Below, piece by piece: positions 9,120 through 18,258 of a stretch of DNA of 64,000 bases. How positions within the stretch are numbered: position 1 is the stretch's first letter; every line of letters starts with the position of its first letter. The position numbers and the translations under genes were made by a program. The DNA is from Sphingobacterium nematocida (GTDB lineage: Bacteria > Bacteroidota > Bacteroidia > Sphingobacteriales > Sphingobacteriaceae): assembly GCF_900168125.1 (NCBI RefSeq), contig NZ_FUZF01000007.1, positions 62,001 through 126,000 on the forward strand, in the 5' to 3' direction. Under the pieces are notes generated by a model. The model searched no databases. It worked only from the letters and a program-made list of their open reading frames with translations, and was not told where the DNA came from.

Positions 9120-12100
9120 TTATTGAAAGTTAGCGGATAAACTAAATGACACGGTTCTCGCAAACGGATAATCTATCCCCCGCTCTCGCTTTACAGTAGA
9201 CCAACGGAATATCTCATTCAAATAACCCGTAAATCTTAAATTACTCAATCGAGCGCTCTTCATCCAACTCTTTTCCCTTAAATCATATCCAAGACTAGCA
9301 GATTCTAGAGTAAGCGTATTTTCTTTTTGAATAAAACGAGAGGATGGCTTCGTTGATTCATCAATACCATTTTGCTTATTCCAATCGTTTAACTGGATTT
9401 TTCTAAACTCAGCAATATCTCCAATATTTTTCCACCGGGAATAGAGTGCTCGCTTATCTTGGTTATGATCTACCATTTCATCCCAAGTAATATTTTCTAC
9501 CTTATTAAATAAAGCGGTATTGAAAACGCCTTGATTAATAATGTACCTAAAGTTTAAACCAAAGGTCAACCCTTTATAGCTTAAGTTAGAACTGATTACA
9601 CCTTGAAATTTTGGTGCTGAATTTGCTATTACCACCTCGTCTGCCCAATCATATTGATATGTAATTGTGCCATCTCGCTTTCTAAACAGTTCATTTCCTG
9701 TACTTGGATCTATTCCCAAAGACGGTACGGACCAGATATCATTCGGAGAACCTCCATCGCGGTATTTGGTTAAACTCTTACTTTCTCTAAGACTCTTATT
9801 TAGCGTTTCCAAAATCGACCCAAAACCTGAATAAGTTTGTTTAACAGAAGATGAGGTCAAACCTAATGTCCAGACAATCCTTTCTGATGGCCTGAAAATA
9901 GGAGAATAACGAGAAATTAATTCTATTCCGTCAACAGTCAGTTCTCCTGCATTTATTGGGTAATTCTTTAATGCAGTTGATGGGGGCAACGATATACCGA
10001 CAACCATAGGATCGGTAAACTTTCGGTAGGCATTCACCTGTAAAGACATACGACCATGGAATAAGTTGGCATCTAAACCAAAGCTGCTTTGTGTGGTCTT
10101 TTGCCATTGTAAATTTGGATTGCCTAATGAAGATAGATAAATCCCCTGTCCAAAATAATTGTAGTCTTTATAATAATTATAAGTGCTGATCGATGTATAA
10201 CTAGAAAAGTTTTGATTTCCTGTAATACCAATATTTGCACGTAAACGTAAAATATCGATCCAGTTTACTTCTTTTAGAAATGATTCATTATTTAAGTTCC
10301 AGCTCAACCCTGCTGAGAAAAATGGGGAATAAACATTATTTGTTCCAAAGGAGGTGGATCCATCATAAGTAAAGGACAAATCTGCATTGTAACGACGATC
10401 ATAAGAATAGTTCAACGAGCTGACCAACGAATTCCTTCGCGTGATTCTTGTTGAAGCCTCTGGTTTACCATCTGTAGCATACCCGTAAGCAAACCGTGGA
10501 TTTCCGTTACTATTGGTTGGGAAACCTACAGCAAAAAATCCATTACCTTTGTTTGTCTCATCGCTTACCTCTGCCCTTAACAACCCGTTGATTAAATGAT
10601 TTCCAAAACTTTTACCATAATGAGCACTTATATTTGCGGTATAAGCCATGGTTTCTCTAGTATTTGATCTTAAAGTTCCCCGTTGTAGTACTGGTGTTTG
10701 ATCAAAACTAAGATCAAGGGGTGATAAGAATACATTCGACTTTGTTGTAAATTTGTTTATCTGCAACGAAGATTCGAATCTCAATGCGTTGTTCAGTTGA
10801 TAAATCGCCTTCAGATTGTTGGTTAAATCAAAATTGCTAGTTTTATCAAAATTAGGTAACCCTGCGGCATACAACGGGTTATGAATCATTTTTGAAACGG
10901 GAATAGAAACACCGTTGTCGTATTGGGTTACTTCACCAATATATCTTTCAGAAATATCTCTCTTTTCATAGTAAGGATTTGTATTAACCCAAGTAGAAAA
11001 CTTTCCGTATGGTGATTCCTGACTGTTGTAACCGCTTACGTAAAGTTGATTTACAATATTTAATTTCTTACCCCTATAACCGATATTAAGTCTGGTGCCC
11101 CAGTTCTTTCCTCCAGAGCCTTTCATCGTTCCGTTATAGTATCGATAATCTCCGCCTATGGAGTAGGTAATGGCATTATCGCCACCACTAACCAGTAACG
11201 AATGACGTTGTGAAAAACTATTCTGTAGCGGATCACTCAACCAATAGGAATCTACACCTCTCGCAATTTCTTTTAAATGAAATGAGTAAAGTGAGTCCAA
11301 ATACTCCTGCCTCTCCCAAGAATCATTACGATAATGACGGGTAAAACGGCCCGACAATCGCTCAAACTCTATCTTCTCAGCAGCATTCATCATATTGTAT
11401 CCCGATATGTCAGGAAACTCAATATTACCATCTGTCGTGTAATTAAAGATCAACTCCCCTGCTTTGGGTCTAATGGTTTCGATAACAACTACACCATTAG
11501 ACGCGCGAGATCCATAGGCCGCTGTTGAAGCAGCATCCTTCAACAACGTAACCGAAGCAATGCGATTTATATCTAAATCAACAATTGTTTTTAAAGATGT
11601 TTCGAATCCATCCAAAATAAATAAAGGTTGATTTGGGTCCTTAGAAAATTCATCTCTCAGTCCATCTGTAGATATACTGGTTTGTCCACGAAGTTCAATT
11701 GTGGGAAGAGCATTCGGATTGCCCCCAGCAAGGTTATTTTCCATGATCAAAAATGAGGGATCTAATGTCTTTAGTGACTGAATAACATTTGTGTTAGAGA
11801 CAGCTTTTAACTCCTCCATTGTAAATGATGATGTGGCTCCTGTAAAGGTTTCTTTTTTCCTTTCCATCATACCTGTAATAATGACCTCGCCGACTTCATT
11901 TTCCTGCTTTTTCAACCGGACAACCATCTGATTTCGCTCCAGACTAGCTTTGATTTCTTTACTTTGATAGCCCAAATAAGAGATGACAATAACTTCGTTA
12001 AGCGCTGTGATAGGCAGGTTAAATGTTCCATCTTCTTGAGTTGCTATTGCTCTCTTGGGATCTGATTTAACACGTACCGACGCTCCCTTTATTGGATTAC

Positions 12101-12647
12101 CGCTTTCATCCAAGACCTGTCCGCGAACAACCTGCTGTAATGCAGACTCTACTACTTTGACCATATTGGGTGATAGTTCCCGATTCATTGTCTGCGATTG
12201 AAGCTCCCGTCCTTTCTTAATGACAATGGTTTTGTCAAAGTATTCGAAAGTGAAGTTTGCATTCTTCAGCACGTTATTCAACGCCTGATTCAATGGCATA
12301 TTCTTGACATCGACATCGACTCCTTTAACAGGAGATACATCGGACTTTTTGTAAAAAAAAGTATAGCCACTTTGCTTCTCAAAATCTTTTAAGATAGCTT
12401 CTAAACTTGTCTTTTGACGCTTTAGCGTGACCTGTTGGGCGTAGGTACTGGCATCTACCTGAGACAATCCTAGCCCTAGCAGTAAGGTGATTAGGTTGAT
12501 TTTCATCAATGATCGACATAGCGGTCCTGCTAGAAAAGGCGGGGTCTTTGTTTTTTCAAACACCGCCCGTGGGTTAGTTTGAGATGGCTCAATTAGAGAC
12601 ACGCCATCTTTCCCATTCTGCGAGAACGGATTTAAAGAAATTTTCAT
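9120..12647 (-). CDS. SusC/RagA family TonB-dependent transporter with STN signalling domain
   Basis: 1175 residues. A 47-residue extension precedes the probable signal peptide (MKINLITLLLGLGLSQVDAS, starting at Met48), a common arrangement in Sphingobacteriaceae. Then come an STN domain (about 70-150: TSLEAILKDFEKQSGYTFFY), a carboxypeptidase-D-regulatory-like domain (VRGQVLDESGNPIKGASV), a plug domain (TLLKDAASTAAYGSRASNG) and a long beta-barrel ending in an aromatic residue (SLSANFQ). The STN domain receives or passes the FecR/sigma signal, which fits the FecR and ECF genes directly upstream. It imports an unknown substrate by TonB energy. Confidence 0.92.
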   Translation of the reverse strand: MKISLNPFSQNGKDGVSLIEPSQTNPRAVFEKTKTPPFLAGPLCRSLMKINLITLLLGLGLSQVDASTYAQQVTLKRQKTSLEAILKDFEKQSGYTFFYKKSDVSPVKGVDVDVKNMPLNQALNNVLKNANFTFEYFDKTIVIKKGRELQSQTMNRELSPNMVKVVESALQQVVRGQVLDESGNPIKGASVRVKSDPKRAIATQEDGTFNLPITALNEVIVISYLGYQSKEIKASLERNQMVVRLKKQENEVGEVIITGMMERKKETFTGATSSFTMEELKAVSNTNVIQSLKTLDPSFLIMENNLAGGNPNALPTIELRGQTSISTDGLRDEFSKDPNQPLFILDGFETSLKTIVDLDINRIASVTLLKDAASTAAYGSRASNGVVVIETIRPKAGELIFNYTTDGNIEFPDISGYNMMNAAEKIEFERLSGRFTRHYRNDSWERQEYLDSLYSFHLKEIARGVDSYWLSDPLQNSFSQRHSLLVSGGDNAITYSIGGDYRYYNGTMKGSGGKNWGTRLNIGYRGKKLNIVNQLYVSGYNSQESPYGKFSTWVNTNPYYEKRDISERYIGEVTQYDNGVSIPVSKMIHNPLYAAGLPNFDKTSNFDLTNNLKAIYQLNNALRFESSLQINKFTTKSNVFLSPLDLSFDQTPVLQRGTLRSNTRETMAYTANISAHYGKSFGNHLINGLLRAEVSDETNKGNGFFAVGFPTNSNGNPRFAYGYATDGKPEASTRITRRNSLVSSLNYSYDRRYNADLSFTYDGSTSFGTNNVYSPFFSAGLSWNLNNESFLKEVNWIDILRLRANIGITGNQNFSSYTSISTYNYYKDYNYFGQGIYLSSLGNPNLQWQKTTQSSFGLDANLFHGRMSLQVNAYRKFTDPMVVGISLPPSTALKNYPINAGELTVDGIELISRYSPIFRPSERIVWTLGLTSSSVKQTYSGFGSILETLNKSLRESKSLTKYRDGGSPNDIWSVPSLGIDPSTGNELFRKRDGTITYQYDWADEVVIANSAPKFQGVISSNLSYKGLTFGLNFRYIINQGVFNTALFNKVENITWDEMVDHNQDKRALYSRWKNIGDIAEFRKIQLNDWNKQNGIDESTKPSSRFIQKENTLTLESASLGYDLREKSWMKSARLSNLRFTGYLNEIFRWSTVKRERGIDYPFARTVSFSLSANFQ

Positions 12648-12716
12648 TAATTTCGAATGTTGGGTTGTAACGATTAAAAATTAGTTCACTTATTGATCTT
12701 CGGCCTTCAACTACTC

Positions 12717-12748
12717 ATCGGGTTCTGCGCCAACAGAATCCGATTTTT
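12717..12748 (+). terminator. Hairpin with T-tract on the plus strand in the SusC leader
   Basis: An 11-bp stem with one G-T wobble (left arm atcgggttctg, right arm cagaatccgat), a 6-base loop and a following run of T. It reads as an intrinsic terminator on the plus strand, although no plus-strand gene ends here. On the minus strand it lies in the 166-base leader between fecR and susC and pairs with one mismatch. It may stop antisense transcription or act in the leader. Confidence 0.45.
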
Positions 12749-12813
12749 GCTTTACTCACCCTGAGCTATCCTGAATTGTGGTATTGTCTTTCTGTTTTCT
12801 TCATGTTTTTAGA

Positions 12814-13935
12814 TTATGTAATAGTTAAGTTAATTCGCTTATCAGTGCCCACAACGGCTTTGATCTGCAGCTCCGCATAGTTCAATAGTTCAATAAGTCT
12901 ATCCAATGGAAGATTTCTCGGAATCTTACCTATATATTGTGCCACATTGTGCTTCCGTTCGTAATCGATATCGATATCATACCAGCGTGCAATCTCTTGC
13001 AGTACCTCGCCCGTATTGGTTCCATCAAAACAAAACTGCCCTCTGGTCCAACTCAAAACATCATCAATATTGACGGTCTTGGTCTCTAAACGCTGGCCTA
13101 TGGAACTCGCCTGCTGATTGGGCTTTAGTATAGCCGTACTTGCGGCTAACGTAACCTGCACTGATCCTTCTGCCAGTGTTGTCTGTTCATTTTTTTCTTG
13201 TGGATAGGATTTGACATTAAATTTAGTTCCCAAAACTTGTATTTTCTGTCCTTTAGCTTCTACGATAAAGCGGCTTTTGTTGTTCGTTTTTGTCACTTCA
13301 AAATAACCTTCGCCTTCCAATTGTACGATACGATCTCCTGCACCAAAAGAGGAAGGATAGGTCAATTTTGAATCCGAATTGAGTGTAACGCGGGTTCCAT
13401 CGACTAAGGTCAATTGATAGGTTGCTGCCTTCGGGATACGCAAGCTGTTGGATTGAATCTTTTCTTTGCCGTCTGACGCATTATGATAGCTTACCTTTCC
13501 CTCCGCATCCTTGGTGATAATGGTCTCTCCTACTTGCAGACTTTGATTGAGCGCAAGTTGATCTAAATCTATTTCCTGGCCGTTCTCTAAGACAATGATC
13601 GCCCTTTCTTTTGCCGGTTCAACCTGTGCCAACTGCGCTAACGTGGCAATCTCCGGTCTATTAATGGTGTTCCATATAAAGTATCCGCCGATCAAGAAGA
13701 CGGCTGCAGCTGCCGACCAGCGATAGATATGTTTTACATTAAAAGGCTTTGACTCATTCTTAATAGAAAGCAGAATACGTTCTTTGGCTTGTTGCTGGAT
13801 ATGCCCGACCTGAGTATCGTCTACCGTGGAGTTCACATTCAAATCTTCATACCACGAAGTCACCTCACGTCGATCGCTCTCCGTTGTATTTAAAAAATTA
13901 GTTAGCTGTTGATATAATCTCTTTATATACATCAT
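12814..13935 (-). CDS. FecR family anti-sigma factor
   Basis: 373 residues. A cytoplasmic N-terminus of about 70 residues is followed by one membrane helix (about 71-90: WSAAAAVFLIGGYFIWN). Next is a periplasmic FecR domain (about 160-260, including LTLVDGTRVTLNSDSKLTYP), and a C-terminal DUF4974-like domain (GEVLQEIARWYDIDIDYE) that would contact the transporter's STN domain. By analogy with FecIRA it holds the adjacent ECF sigma factor until the SusC transporter is occupied. It lies 70 bases after the sigma gene and 166 before susC, the usual order in Bacteroidota. Confidence 0.9.
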   Translation of the reverse strand: MMYIKRLYQQLTNFLNTTESDRREVTSWYEDLNVNSTVDDTQVGHIQQQAKERILLSIKNESKPFNVKHIYRWSAAAAVFLIGGYFIWNTINRPEIATLAQLAQVEPAKERAIIVLENGQEIDLDQLALNQSLQVGETIITKDAEGKVSYHNASDGKEKIQSNSLRIPKAATYQLTLVDGTRVTLNSDSKLTYPSSFGAGDRIVQLEGEGYFEVTKTNNKSRFIVEAKGQKIQVLGTKFNVKSYPQEKNEQTTLAEGSVQVTLAASTAILKPNQQASSIGQRLETKTVNIDDVLSWTRGQFCFDGTNTGEVLQEIARWYDIDIDYERKHNVAQYIGKIPRNLPLDRLIELLNYAELQIKAVVGTDKRINLTIT

Positions 13936-14005
13936 AACAAAATGGCCAAAATATAGGGTCAGTTATTAGATAAGTGTATAAAAAGGGAGGTAACCTCTAC
14001 TCTAT

Positions 14006-14569
14006 TTAGAAAAAAAGTAAAAAATTCTTTGAAATATCACGCAACTTACTGATAGCCTTATTAATATGTTTCTCAACAGTAGACTCCGAAATGTCCATAC
14101 GCGCTGCTATTTCTTTATTAGTAAGATACTCGTGGCGGCTCAATTTAAAAACGGCCCTACATTTATCGGGAAGATTTTCGATTTCATGGTTCACCATATC
14201 GATGACATAGCGATAGTGCAAACGATCCTCTAGGGGAACTGTTTCGTCAAGAAGATCCAGTTCTTCCAAATCCACCGGATTTGCTCGCTTCAACTCCTGG
14301 CGATAATGGGCCAAAATAAGATATCTGCAGGAAGAGTAAAGATACGCTGGAAGAGATGCTATCTCCAACATATTATGTCGGTTGCGCCAAAGGGAAAGAA
14401 AAAGATCGTGGAGGATGTCCTCTGCCACCTGGTAGTCCGATACTTTGGACAGTATATGTCGGGTGAGGTCTGCTGAAAACAGATCATACAGCAATGAAAA
14501 GGCTCTTTCATCTCCTTTTACAATACGCTCTAAAAGCGGCCGAAAATCTGATAATTCGCTCTCCTTCAT
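14006..14569 (-). CDS. ECF RNA polymerase sigma factor (FecI-like)
   Basis: 187 residues. Region 2 covers about 20-90 (LLYDLFSADLTRHILSKV, then YQVAEDILHDLFLSLWRN). Region 4 covers about 125-180, with the helix-turn-helix LTNKEIAARMDISESTVEKH. No regulatory extension is present. It should direct transcription of the downstream SusC/SusD operon and be controlled by the FecR protein encoded next. Sequence features match the Bacteroidota group of sigma-70 ECF factors. Confidence 0.92.
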   Translation of the reverse strand: MKESELSDFRPLLERIVKGDERAFSLLYDLFSADLTRHILSKVSDYQVAEDILHDLFLSLWRNRHNMLEIASLPAYLYSSCRYLILAHYRQELKRANPVDLEELDLLDETVPLEDRLHYRYVIDMVNHEIENLPDKCRAVFKLSRHEYLTNKEIAARMDISESTVEKHINKAISKLRDISKNFLLFF

Positions 14570-14706
14570 AACTATTCGCTGCTAAAGCTAACAAATTTAT
14601 AATACAAACGAATGTGAAACTTACTTCGCGACAAAACGTATGTTCTCCGAATCGACAGCAAATATAAAACAAAGACTACTATTTCTATAGATTATTTTAA
14701 ACTTAT

Positions 14707-15609
14707 TTAAAACCACTGGATATCAACACCGTCTTTCTCCATCTTCCGGAAATAGGTCATCTGACGCTTGGCGTAACGGTGTATCTCTGTTTCAAGTTTC
14801 TGAACAAAATTTTCGTACGATAAAAGCCCTTGTAGGTAATGGCTAATGTATCGATACTCCAAGCCATAATAATCCAATTGGTCATGCGTAAGACCTTTGC
14901 CGAGTAAAGCCTGGACCTCCTCGATCATGCCCTGTCCAATGCGCTCGTATAGACGCTTAGAAATACGCGCTCTGCGTGTATTTACATCAGGATTAAGACC
15001 AATTACGATCGCTTTATAAACGGGTACGGGGGTAGGCAATACATGCCCCGGTTTGGAAAGCCAGATTAAAATCTCCAATGCGCGCACCATTCTTTTTTTT
15101 GATGAACGGTCTATTAAATACCCTTCAGGAATCGGGTAATGATTCAAAAGTTTTTCTATTTCCTCCTTGCTTCTGGACTCTTGCTCTCGTCTCCAATCGA
15201 AGTCTGTAGGTATCTGATTGTAGGGTTGGGAAGTAAGTAAGGCCTGCAGATAAAATCCTGTGCCACCGCATACGATTACCCGATTGCCTCTTGCCTTGAT
15301 CTTAGCATATGCTTGTTCAAAATCGGCCAGAAAACGCGATACATTATACTGTTCGCCCGGTTCAACTATATCAATAAGATGGTAAGGGATATTTTCATAT
15401 TCCTGAATATCCTTACCTGTACCTATATCCATATCGCGGTAAACCTGTCGGGAATCGGCGCTGATTATTTCTGCACCAAGGGTTTTGGCCAATTGTACAG
15501 CGAGCCTTGTCTTACCAGATGCTGTAGGGCCCAAAAGAACTAAAATATCTTTATCAAGAAAGTCTACTTCCTGATAAAGATATTCCAGCATATTTGTAGG
15601 GTTTATCAC
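14707..15609 (-). CDS. miaA: tRNA dimethylallyltransferase
   Basis: 300 residues. It adds a dimethylallyl group to A37 of tRNAs that read UNN codons. A P-loop is present (VLLGPTASGKTRLAVQLA), with DSRQVYRDMDIGTGK, the YHLIDIVEPGEQYNVSRF loop and VCGGTGFYLQAL, all typical of MiaA. The start at 15609 is a GTG overlapping the stop of the upstream gene by four bases; an ATG at 15591 (MLEYLYQ) is an alternative. Translational coupling to a Gfo/Idh/MocA gene is unexpected. A miaE gene, acting later on the same modified base, lies 10 kb away. Confidence 0.95.
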   Translation of the reverse strand: MINPTNMLEYLYQEVDFLDKDILVLLGPTASGKTRLAVQLAKTLGAEIISADSRQVYRDMDIGTGKDIQEYENIPYHLIDIVEPGEQYNVSRFLADFEQAYAKIKARGNRVIVCGGTGFYLQALLTSQPYNQIPTDFDWRREQESRSKEEIEKLLNHYPIPEGYLIDRSSKKRMVRALEILIWLSKPGHVLPTPVPVYKAIVIGLNPDVNTRRARISKRLYERIGQGMIEEVQALLGKGLTHDQLDYYGLEYRYISHYLQGLLSYENFVQKLETEIHRYAKRQMTYFRKMEKDGVDIQWF

Positions 15610-16778
15610 AGGACAAATTTAGTCCATTTTTCGTTACCCTCATTATTTTTTACTACGGTATCTATAAATGCCATACCACGTACTCCATCGGCAACAGTCG
15701 GAAAGTCTTGTGCCTCAGCGCTAGGCGTTAAACCTTCCCGCTTTGCGGATACGGTTAATGCGAAATTCCGATAGATATTTGCAAATGATTCCAACAGACC
15801 CTCAGGGTGCCCGGCTGGTATGCGTGTATTGTGTGTCGCGAATGAGCTCAACGTGTAAGGCGCCGCATAAGCATTGCCCGTACGGTACAATTGACGCGGC
15901 TGATCTAGCATTTTGATGATCAGATTGTTTGGATCTTCATTTGCCCACTCTAATCCCCCCTTTTCGCCGTAAATACGGATCCGAACGGCATTTTCCTCAC
16001 CTGCTGAAATCTGCGATGCCATAAGAACTCCTTTTGCTCCATTATCAAAGCGCAACAGTACAGAACCATCATCATCCAACAAACGACCTTCTACGAACGT
16101 TGTTAAGTCGGCACAGAGTTCTGTAATACGGTGACCAGATACATACTCTGCAAGATGTGCCGCATGGGTACCGATATCTCCCATTACCAAGGATTTGCCG
16201 GAACGTTTTGGGTCTGCCCGCCATGCCGCACCAGCATTGCCTTCGCGCTCGGAAAGACGGCTCAACCAACCTTGAGGATACTCTACTACAATCTTACGGA
16301 TCTTGCCAAAGTGCCCCTCTCTAACCATCGCTTTCGCTTGCTTCACCATGGGATAGCCTGAATAAGTATGCGTAAGGCAAAGAGTACGCCCTGTACGCTG
16401 TACAATCTCTTGTAATTCTTGCGCCTCTTCCAAAGAAACAGTCATAGGCTTCTCTACAACGACATCAAACCCACTCTCTAATGCAAGTCGTGCTGGTTCA
16501 AAATGGAGAAAATTGGGCGTTACAATGGTCAAAAAATCCATCCGCTCTCCTTCTGGTAACAGCGCTTCTTTTTCAATCATTGTTTTATAATCTGGATAGA
16601 CACGGTCATCATCAACGAACAACTCTCTTCCGGACTCTTTTGATATCTCCGGATTGACACTGAAAGCTCCGCAAACCAATTCGATTTTTCCATCCATAAA
16701 GGCTGCTATACGGTGTACTGCGCCAATAAAAGCGTCTTTTCCCCCGCCGACCATGCCCATGCGTAATCTACGTTTCAT
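15606..16778 (-). CDS. Gfo/Idh/MocA family NAD(P)-dependent oxidoreductase
   Basis: 390 residues. The N-terminal Rossmann fold starts MGMVGGGKDAFIGAVHR. The EKP motif (VVVEKPMTVSLEEAQ) lies where expected, and the C-terminal domain has HAAHLAEYVSG and GHPEGLLESFANIYRNF. Such enzymes oxidise or reduce sugars and sugar derivatives; the substrate cannot be read from sequence. Its reading frame overlaps miaA by four bases. With the sugar epimerase at 18.3 kb and the GMC dehydrogenase at 22.8 kb it may belong to a keto-sugar pathway. Confidence 0.88.
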   Translation of the reverse strand: MKRRLRMGMVGGGKDAFIGAVHRIAAFMDGKIELVCGAFSVNPEISKESGRELFVDDDRVYPDYKTMIEKEALLPEGERMDFLTIVTPNFLHFEPARLALESGFDVVVEKPMTVSLEEAQELQEIVQRTGRTLCLTHTYSGYPMVKQAKAMVREGHFGKIRKIVVEYPQGWLSRLSEREGNAGAAWRADPKRSGKSLVMGDIGTHAAHLAEYVSGHRITELCADLTTFVEGRLLDDDGSVLLRFDNGAKGVLMASQISAGEENAVRIRIYGEKGGLEWANEDPNNLIIKMLDQPRQLYRTGNAYAAPYTLSSFATHNTRIPAGHPEGLLESFANIYRNFALTVSAKREGLTPSAEAQDFPTVADGVRGMAFIDTVVKNNEGNEKWTKFVL

Positions 16779-16832
16779 ATATGTATATTATCTAAGTTTA
16801 ATGTTGAAGGATGTTAAAATAACAAAAACTAT

Positions 16833-17612
16833 TTAAAGAATAAGTTTTAATTTTAAACTTCCCTTATTTTCAACGTAGTAGTCGATTTGGTCTAGATCTG
16901 TAAAATGAAGCTGCCGTCGGCCTCCTATTATGGCAAAGCGCAATGGGGACATAAACCCAACCGGTTTAAAACCTATTGTCTGCAGGGAAGAGTCGTCTGA
17001 AGACCAATCCCTGTCGGTATAGGTCATGATATCTTGTGGAGCAAAGTCCTTAATAAAGGATTTCAACAATTTGGATAAACCACCAACGACCAACACGTCT
17101 CCTTTGTGGCAAAAACGTATTAACTCAAAGGATCTATAATTCGGGCCTAACGTCTGCATAATACGTCCTCCACTGAATACAGCAACAGAGACCAGCTCCC
17201 CTTGATGGAATAGCCCATATCGGTATTTGCCAGGTATTGCTCCCTGAAGATGATGTTCTTCTTGAAAAGCCATGGATACCCCCTTGTCGATACGAGCCAC
17301 GACAGTACTGCGCGCATAAATCCGCTCTCCTAACCCCTGTAGCCCTCTAACCCGATTGATAATTTTTTGAGGAACGGTCATCAATTGGTCGTAGTCTATA
17401 TGTATTACCGTCTGATCTTGGCTCTCGGCTGCACGAACCGTTTTGGGGTAATATAAAAACAAGATAAACCGTTCAGTACGAACTTCAACAAAGTCAAGAT
17501 GCTGCTTTTCCTGTTGGATAAGAAGTTGTTTTCTTAATAGCTGAACAAAGCTTACTATATCTTTCTTTGGATCTTGCACGGGTATAAATTTACGACAAAA
17601 ATAAAAATTCAT
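16833..17612 (-). CDS. Uncharacterised protein, divergent from peptide deformylase
   Basis: 259 residues without signal peptide or membrane helices. I do not recognise a named family with certainty. The segment from about 160 to 225 (FELIRFCHKGDVLVVGGLSK, then FAPQDIMTYTDRDWSSDD, then LGF-like IGFKPVGFMSP) resembles the C-terminal domain seen in some phage-type endonuclease-like and related host proteins, where a conserved GG-SKLLK is followed by a YxDxxWS motif. No nuclease catalytic motif is evident. The gene faces away from def with only 23 bases between the start codons, so the two share a promoter region. Confidence 0.6.
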   Translation of the reverse strand: MNFYFCRKFIPVQDPKKDIVSFVQLLRKQLLIQQEKQHLDFVEVRTERFILFLYYPKTVRAAESQDQTVIHIDYDQLMTVPQKIINRVRGLQGLGERIYARSTVVARIDKGVSMAFQEEHHLQGAIPGKYRYGLFHQGELVSVAVFSGGRIMQTLGPNYRSFELIRFCHKGDVLVVGGLSKLLKSFIKDFAPQDIMTYTDRDWSSDDSSLQTIGFKPVGFMSPLRFAIIGGRRQLHFTDLDQIDYYVENKGSLKLKLIL

Positions 17613-17620
17613 ACCTTTGC
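17612..17620 (+). promoter_or_regulatory. Bacteroidota -7 promoter element for def
   Basis: tacctttgc matches the consensus TAnnTTTGY. It lies 16 bases before the def start, implying a 5' leader of only about 10 bases. A -33 element is weak here. It overlaps the start of the divergent uncharacterised gene. Confidence 0.55.
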
Positions 17621-17635
17621 AGAAGATTTAGTAGA

Positions 17636-18220
17636 ATGAAATTACCAATAGTAGCATACGGTGATCCGATATTGAGGAAAAAAGCCGAAGAAATAGAAGA
17701 AGATTATCCTCAATTGAAAGAGTTGATTGATAATATGTTTGAAACCATGTACGGAGCACATGGCGTTGGTCTGGCAGCACCTCAGGTTGGCCTTGCTTTG
17801 CGCCTATTTGTAATAGATGGCTCTCCCTTCGCAGAAGATGAGGACGGTGAAGGCGACCCAAACCTGAAAGATTTTAAGAAAGTCTTTATTAATCCCATTA
17901 TTGTAAAAGAGCATGGAGAAAAATGGGCTTTTAACGAAGGTTGTCTTTCTATTCCGGATATTAACGAAGAGGTTTTGCGCCCTTCGAACGTCCTTATTAA
18001 CTATCTAGACGAAAACTTTGAGGAACACGAAGAAGAGCTGTCTGGTCTAGCCGCACGTATCGTGCAGCATGAGTATGACCATATCGAAGGCAAACTATTT
18101 GTAGACAAACTCGGTCCATTGAAAAAGACCATGTTAAAAGGCAAGCTCGACCAAATTTCCAAAGGTCAAATACGAGTGGGTTATAAAATGAAATTTCCGC
18201 TTCAAAAGAAAGGAAGATAA
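17636..18220 (+). CDS. def: Peptide deformylase
   Basis: 194 residues. It removes the N-formyl group from new proteins. All three motifs are intact: GVGLAAPQ (43-50), EGCLSIP (101-107, with metal ligand Cys103) and QHEYDHIEG (144-152, with His145 and His149 as ligands and Glu146 as catalytic base). A short acidic insertion (EDEDGEGDPN, about 67-76) is common in Bacteroidota. The gene has its own promoter element and ends in a strong shared terminator. Confidence 0.97.
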   Translation: MKLPIVAYGDPILRKKAEEIEEDYPQLKELIDNMFETMYGAHGVGLAAPQVGLALRLFVIDGSPFAEDEDGEGDPNLKDFKKVFINPIIVKEHGEKWAFNEGCLSIPDINEEVLRPSNVLINYLDENFEEHEEELSGLAARIVQHEYDHIEGKLFVDKLGPLKKTMLKGKLDQISKGQIRVGYKMKFPLQKKGR

Positions 18221-18223
18221 AAC

Positions 18224-18253
18224 AAAGCGGCCCGAAACATTTCGGGCCGCTTT
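18224..18253. terminator. Bidirectional terminator between def and a sugar epimerase gene
   Basis: A 14-bp perfect inverted repeat (aaagcggcccgaaa and its complement) with a two-base centre, flanked by A and T runs. It lies between two convergent genes and can serve both. Confidence 0.9.
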
Positions 18254-18258
18254 CTATT

